From the NCBI GenBank assembly GCA_016987375.1, contig PJRA01000274.1, forward strand, positions 841,490-905,489: DNA of 64,000 nt, read 5' to 3'. A program made the position numbers and the translations under genes. Source of the DNA: Brachionus koreanus (taxonomy: Eukaryota > Rotifera > Eurotatoria > Ploima > Brachionidae). Below the pieces are notes generated by a model. It was not told where the DNA came from and made no database searches. It was given only the letters and a program-made list of their open reading frames with translations. Positions 58,869 through 64,000 of the stretch are shown in pieces. Position 1 is the stretch's first letter. Every line of letters starts with the position of its first letter.

Positions 58869-61445
58869 ATGGTTGTTTTATCAAATGGGCCAGTTTTATA
58901 CGAGTATCCACTCAAATTAATTGAAATAGAAGAATTTTTATACAATTCAGATGATCTTCTTTGGAGAAGCGTGTCTAAATCTGAAAAAGGAATACTAAAA
59001 ATAAAAAAAAAAGTTTCCGAAGAGGACGAAAATTTGAACAATATTCGACTTTCCGACTTTAACCACGACGACTTTTATACAAATTCATCCAAAATTCCGA
59101 AAAATCTCACAGATACTTCACAGATTACTATAGTTTTTACTGAATCAGAACTATACAAACAGCACTTTGAAAAAACTCATTTAAAATTAATAAACAACAT
59201 GATTGTAATGGATAAGTAAGCATTAAAAATTTATTCAATAAAAAAAAACAAACTGATTAAATTTTTTTTTCAAGTGAGATTAATTTGTATACAGAACAAG
59301 AGGCAAGAAATTTTTATGAATTGTTGCAAATGTCCAAAAGATGGCTTTTTCATGGTAATTTAAAATTAAATGGGAGAAGCTTAAACAAAGACAAAAAAAG
59401 AAAGAGTGTTTTTAACAAATTCTCGATAAACCGTAGCCAAAAACAAGGCTTAAAAATTGCACCTCAAACAAGTGATTAGTAATGGTTTAAATTAGTGTTG
59501 ATAAATTATGATTTTTTTAAGTGGACATTTTGCTTATATTGAACACTTCACATAGCTTTGTTCGAGAAAAAATTTCTAATGGATTTAAGAAATTGATAAA
59601 AAGCTTCAAAACTCACAATAAAGCTACTTTCGAAGTAATTTTTTTTTTAGTTTTTCTTTTTTAATTTAATATTTCTAGATTGATTTTTCAAAATCGTTGA
59701 ACATTTTCTATGCACAAAAGCTGGCCAAATTAAATTCTTCATTTCAGTCTTACGAAGCTTTAAATTCAAAAATTGTTTTCAAAACATGTCCAACCCATAT
59801 TTCAGCCTTATTCAATCAAAGCCAGCAGAGTTTTTCAAGTTTTTCATCAATCAATAGAGATAGAGGGCTCAGCGTTTTTATGAGTAAAGTTAAAAATGTT
59901 ATGGCTCAAAAAGTAAATTATTTTTTTATAAATAATACATGATATAATATTTTTAGAAATAGTTTTATCATTTTGCCCAATATTTAGGTCAAAATTCAAA
60001 GATTTGATAAAAATTTAAATGCTTGACTGATTTTCTAAACAAAAATTTTTTAAAATAGGTTAATAAAGTTTCCAATCCTGGTTTGACAACTAGTACTCAG
60101 TTTTCGTTAGAAATTTTGCCCCATCTTCTTTGTTTTTTGGATGAAAACAAAGCTCAATGTAGCTACATATCTTATAGTAATTCTTTAAAATTATTTCTTA
60201 GACAAATAAAAATTTTCTGCTTCAGATGACGAGAATTTTTTGTCTCTTGTCAAAGAAACAAATGATTATGAGCATATAAGACGATCAAAATGCAATTCAG
60301 AGAAAGACAAAAATTTGATATGTAGTACTAACAGTTCGGGCTCTTCAGAGTGGTCATCCTCAGTCAATTCATTAGCAGGCTTTCATAGTTCCAAGTCGTG
60401 GGATTGCTTAACAGATAAATATTTTTCTTCATATGAAACTGATAATGAAAATGAATTAGAAGGAAATTCAAAATTGGCTGATCGACTCAAATCAAAAAGC
60501 CTATATTTAAAAAATATATCTAGCAATATAAAATCAAAGGCAAATAAATCAATAAATGATTGTTCACCTTTTTCAAATTCATCCATGAGCTCTTTTTCAA
60601 ATTTTCTCAATAAAAAGAAAAAAAGGTCAGACTCAGCTGAATTTATAGACCAAGATGATAGAGGTCTTTTGGACGAAGAGATCGAAGATATTATCGAACC
60701 TCAACGACAAAATTTTTCTCCTATTCAATTCAAAATAAATGATTTTAAACAATCAGAAAGCTATCAGAGAGGTCAAAAATTCAAAATGAGCCTCCAGGAA
60801 AATAGCGAAGATTTTATTAGTAGACATCCTGCGTTGGTGCGAAGTTCGCTTAGGTCTAAATCAGCCGATTTGATAAATAATCGTCCGATTGCTAAGAAAA
60901 CTATTCTAAAAACTAAAATTCATTTGCATCCAATAAATCTAGATTGTGAAGAAATTGAAGAGGCAACAAAAAAAAATACTCTCTTAAATAGTCAAGTAAA
61001 TGAAAACCATGTTTCTCGGAAAAACGAATGTTTTTTATCAAAAAAAGAATTCTTAGGATCAAGATCAAAAATTTATAGGCAAAACAGCCATGCAATATAT
61101 CAATCGTCTGAAGATTTAGAATCTAAAAGTTGGAAAAGACCAACAGGATGCACATATTCGAGATGCTGTTCTAGACAGAAGCCGAAAAAGTCTTGTTCTC
61201 CTCCGCCACCAATTTTCGTTTCTCCAACTGGATTACTGCCACCACCATTGATTCAATATGCAGTCAAAGAAAATGAAGAGAACCAAGATAACAAAAGACG
61301 TTTCAATGAAATAAGAAATAAATTTGAAGCTAAATCAATTCAAAATGTTAAACCATTAAAAAGTTCTATTTCGAACAAAAATTTTAATTTTAAAAGTAAA
61401 AATGGTATTAATCAGTCAAGTTTTCAAGGAAACTTTTCGTTGTAA
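58869..61445 (+). CDS. orphan six-exon protein with Ser-rich C-terminal half
   Basis: Exon chain 58869-59215, 59275-59471, 59522-59634, 59679-59912, 60059-60158, 60226-61445, total 736 aa in frame. An upstream exon is possible, since an acceptor lies at 58854-58855. The N-terminal half looks globular: MVVLSNGPVLYEYPLKLIEI, TIVFTESELYKQHFEKTH, ILLILNTSHSFVREKISNGF, LSVFMSKVKNVMAQK, FSLEILPHLLCFLDENKAQY. The C-terminal half is disordered and Ser/Lys/Asn-rich with SSGSSEWSSSVNSLAGFHSS, basic-Ser phosphosites such as KKKRSDSAEF and RSSLRSKSADLI, and a proline patch SPPPPIFVSP...LLPPPLIQ that could bind SH3 or WW domains. No family recognised; a signalling adaptor is a guess. Confidence 0.65.
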
Positions 61446-62228
61446 ATTTTATTCTACAAGTTAATTTTTTTTTGTTTATGCGTATCATATTTTATTGACT
61501 TTAAAATGTATAAATTTTCCTCATAATAAATAAAATAACAATTTTTATTTAAAATTATCAGTAATTCAAAATCGATTTTTTGAAAAAAATTCTTTACACG
61601 TATTAAACAAATTTTGTAATGAATTTTTTCACAGTTCTCTCTTAAGCATATTAAAAATAAATTTTATTAGTTGGCCAAAAGTTTTCTATTATTATTATCT
61701 ATTATTTTTAATTCAATCCTCATAGACAAAAGAGTAAAATTTAGAGAAAATAAACGATAAAAAAAAAATTAAAAAAAATTTTTTACAAAATAGAGTAAAA
61801 AATACGATTTAGATACAAATCAAAATAGGAATTTAAAAAATCAAATTATCTCAAAAAGTTTAAAATTCCACTTTTAAAAAATCGTTTAAAATTTTAAATA
61901 AGAAGTAATAATTTTACTTGTGCAGTATTGATTAAAGTAAATGATTTTTGATAACACTTATTTTACTGAGTCTTCCAAGTCAAGGTTACATTTTTACGAA
62001 AATTCAATCAATTAAGGTCTTAGGGGCATATTCAATAGTATTAATGAAAAATTTTGCAATTGCCTACAAAAAGTCGCATTAACATTATCAAGTTTTTGAT
62101 ACATACTTTTAAGGTAACAAATTAAAGCACAACTTGCTTTGACTTATTTTTAAAAAAAAAAAAAATTGTGTTTCATAAAAATTTGTATTACTAATTCCAG
62201 CTTAAGAGCTTCTAGAACAAATGAAAAT
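61446..62228. other. intergenic, no gene seen
   Basis: AT-rich spacer between the orphan gene and the LINE relic; nothing recognised. Confidence 0.45.
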
Positions 62229-63060
62229 CTAGCATTTCTTTATACCAAGACATTTTTTTAATAACATATTCTGTCTTTTATCAAATTTTTTTAATTTTCT
62301 TTCCAAAATTAATATCAAATCAAGATGATATCTAAAAATAGACTGACAAAATTGTTTGTACAAACACCCAAAATCTGGACTAGCCATCTTTTGTTTGCAT
62401 CCCAGTCCACAAAGAGAGTAGAAGCTTTTTTCAACACTTTTCAATTTTTGCTCAACAAAAAATTACTAACATAAGCACAATCGCCAATTAGAAGACCTAA
62501 AAATTGTATATTTTCTGCATGTCTCACCTTGCAAAAGTTATCCATAGTTTTATCTTTGCCGAAAGTAAGTGCAGTAGATTTTTTGGCATTGAACTCAATC
62601 TTCCATAAATTAGCAGATTCAGAACATTTATTAAGAAGTATTTGACATTGACCAGCAGTGGGAGAAAGCACTACAATGTCATCACAATAGGCAAAAATTG
62701 CAAGAATTTTATAATTGATTTTTGCACCTATATGAAGCTCCAAGCATTGTATTATAAGATCATTAAAATAAAAATAAGTATGGTGAAAGAATACCAACTT
62801 GTTTGATCTCTTCACTTGTTTAAATTATATCACTACTTTTGTAATCATGTTTAAAAATTATCTTCGAAATATTATAATACTAGTATAAAATACACTATAA
62901 GTGATTTGAAAAATATTGTCCATTAATTTATAAAATAGTCTTTCTCTCCAAATTTTATCAAACGCTTTTGTTGCATCAAAAAAAAATTGCATATAAATTT
63001 TAACCGTTTTGTCTATCATATATGTTAAAATTGTGCTTCTTAGGAAGACAAAATTAAAAA
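62229..63060 (-). pseudogene. decayed LINE-type reverse transcriptase
   Basis: On the minus strand, at about 62990-62940, the frame reads FFDATKAFDKIWRERLFYKL, a clear RT motif A (D...KAFDKVW). After a broken stretch, AIFAYCDDIVVLSPTAGQCQ (62700-62640) is motif C (YADD replaced by YCDD), followed by NLWKIEFNAKKSTALTFGKD (motif D) and IQFLGLLIGD. A third segment (62444-62229) in another frame continues with KRQNMLLKKCLGI-like sequence. At least two frame changes and missing segments show it is dead. It resembles non-LTR elements of the Jockey/RTE/CR1 type; the clade is not resolved. Confidence 0.8.
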
Positions 63061-64000
63061 TTTGGCAAGTGCTTTGACAAGTTTGTCAAAGGATGCAAAA
63101 ATATTTTCATTAAAAAATTTGAAAACTTAGGAAAGGTATATAAAAATTATGAGAGTTTAAATAAATTATAAAATCAAATAAGCCAAAACTGTCCAAATTT
63201 TAATTAATAAAAATGATTTTATACAAACTATTCTATAGAAATCATTCACCGAAATTTGTAAGAAATCTCTCTACTTAAAGTTTCACTTGTCATTAAAAGA
63301 AGTATCATTAAACTAAAAGTATTAAAAATGACCCAAAAATAGATTAAACAAGCAAGTCTCATTATTTTGAGGATTCTGTTAATACAGGAAATAGTATGCA
63401 ATAAAAAGTTCACTAAATATTGTTTAAAAAATGAAAAATTTATTTATTAATCTTGATACAAAAATAAGAATATTTATTTCAAAAACGTTAGATATTTAAT
63501 TTTCCAATTTCTTTAATAATTTTTTAATCTAGTTTTAACCTACTAAAATTCTAACAACTCAAAAATTTTACCACCCTCTAGTCCAGTTAATAATCTTGTC
63601 TCTCCTAAAATAAGAGATAAAAATATTGAAAAGACTTTAAAATTTGTAATAACATATTTATACATAAAAATCACACTAGATTCGTAGAAATAAAATTAAG
63701 AAAAAAATTAAGAAATCAATGAAAACGAAGAAATTATAATAGTAGTAGTAGTTTACTTCGGTATAATTTTATATACCATTACCAAAGCAATTAACATTTC
63801 ATTTTTGCAGTTCCTATTTAATTTTTTTAATATTTTGATCAATTCAAGCTATGAAATGTTTTCGCAAATATTTGTTTTTATTGTCCAATTTTATTCCATG
63901 ATTATACAAAACTGCTCATCAAAAACCTGTATTGTCCAAAAAAATATTGTCCTTTTTTCTTGATTTATATCTCCATCATTTTTTTCTATAAAATTTTTAC
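63061..64000. other. intergenic, no gene seen
   Basis: AT-rich to the window end. A short tag microsatellite (tagtagtagt) lies near 63741. Some of this may be further decayed LINE sequence upstream of motif A. Confidence 0.4.

Overview
This window is nuclear DNA of a small-genome invertebrate animal. It is extremely AT-rich. Coding exons stand out as GC-richer islands, most introns are only about 45-60 nt with GT..AG ends, and genes sit on both strands with short spacers. The genes are metazoan: a cGMP-dependent kinase, a dispanin, a TGN38-type protein, a LEM/MAN1 inner nuclear membrane protein, an Aurora kinase, and SPEF1 (so motile cilia or flagella). A monogonont rotifer or similar compact spiralian would fit, but that is inference. 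No prokaryotic operon, CRISPR array, rRNA or intact virus was seen.

Layout. 0-4 kb: a tRNA-like relic, a TTAA-flanked MITE, and a 14-exon cathepsin L-like protease (+). 4-7.7 kb: cGMP-dependent protein kinase (-). 7.7-12 kb: non-coding. 12-16.1 kb: a tandem pair of gamma-butyrobetaine/trimethyllysine dioxygenase-like genes (-), one with a mitochondrial-like leader. 18.6-20 kb: a TGN38/TGN46-like membrane protein (-) with two candidate alternative last exons. 20.9-25.4 kb: DBR1, sepiapterin reductase and an orphan single-pass receptor-like protein (+). 26.1-26.4 kb: a tRNA-headed SINE/MITE composite. 27-30.5 kb: a BTB-BACK-Kelch protein (-). 32 kb: a dispanin (+). 33.8-35.2 kb: TyrRS with an ArgRS-type coiled-coil leader (-). 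37.4-40.5 kb: MAN1/LEMD3 (-). 41-45 kb: a LINE relic, then a single-exon full-length TERT (+). 45.2-50.6 kb: a small secreted protein (-), Aurora kinase (-), an SNX22/24-like PX protein (+) and SPEF1 (-). 53-56.3 kb: a terminal-inverted-repeat element, a frame-broken orphan gene, a foldback MITE and an N/P/Q-rich orphan. 58.9-61.4 kb: a six-exon orphan of about 736 aa. 62.2-63.1 kb: a decayed LINE reverse transcriptase.

The genes are unrelated housekeeping and signalling genes rather than a pathway cluster. Exon models were built by hand from homology and splice sites. For the multi-exon models marked as phase-consistent, the summed exon length is a multiple of three. The most interesting items are the TyrRS with an ArgRS-like leucine zipper, the alternative YxxPhi tails of the TGN38-like gene, the 10-nt microexon carrying the protease catalytic cysteine, the single-exon TERT, and MITE/SINE families sharing the same ends.
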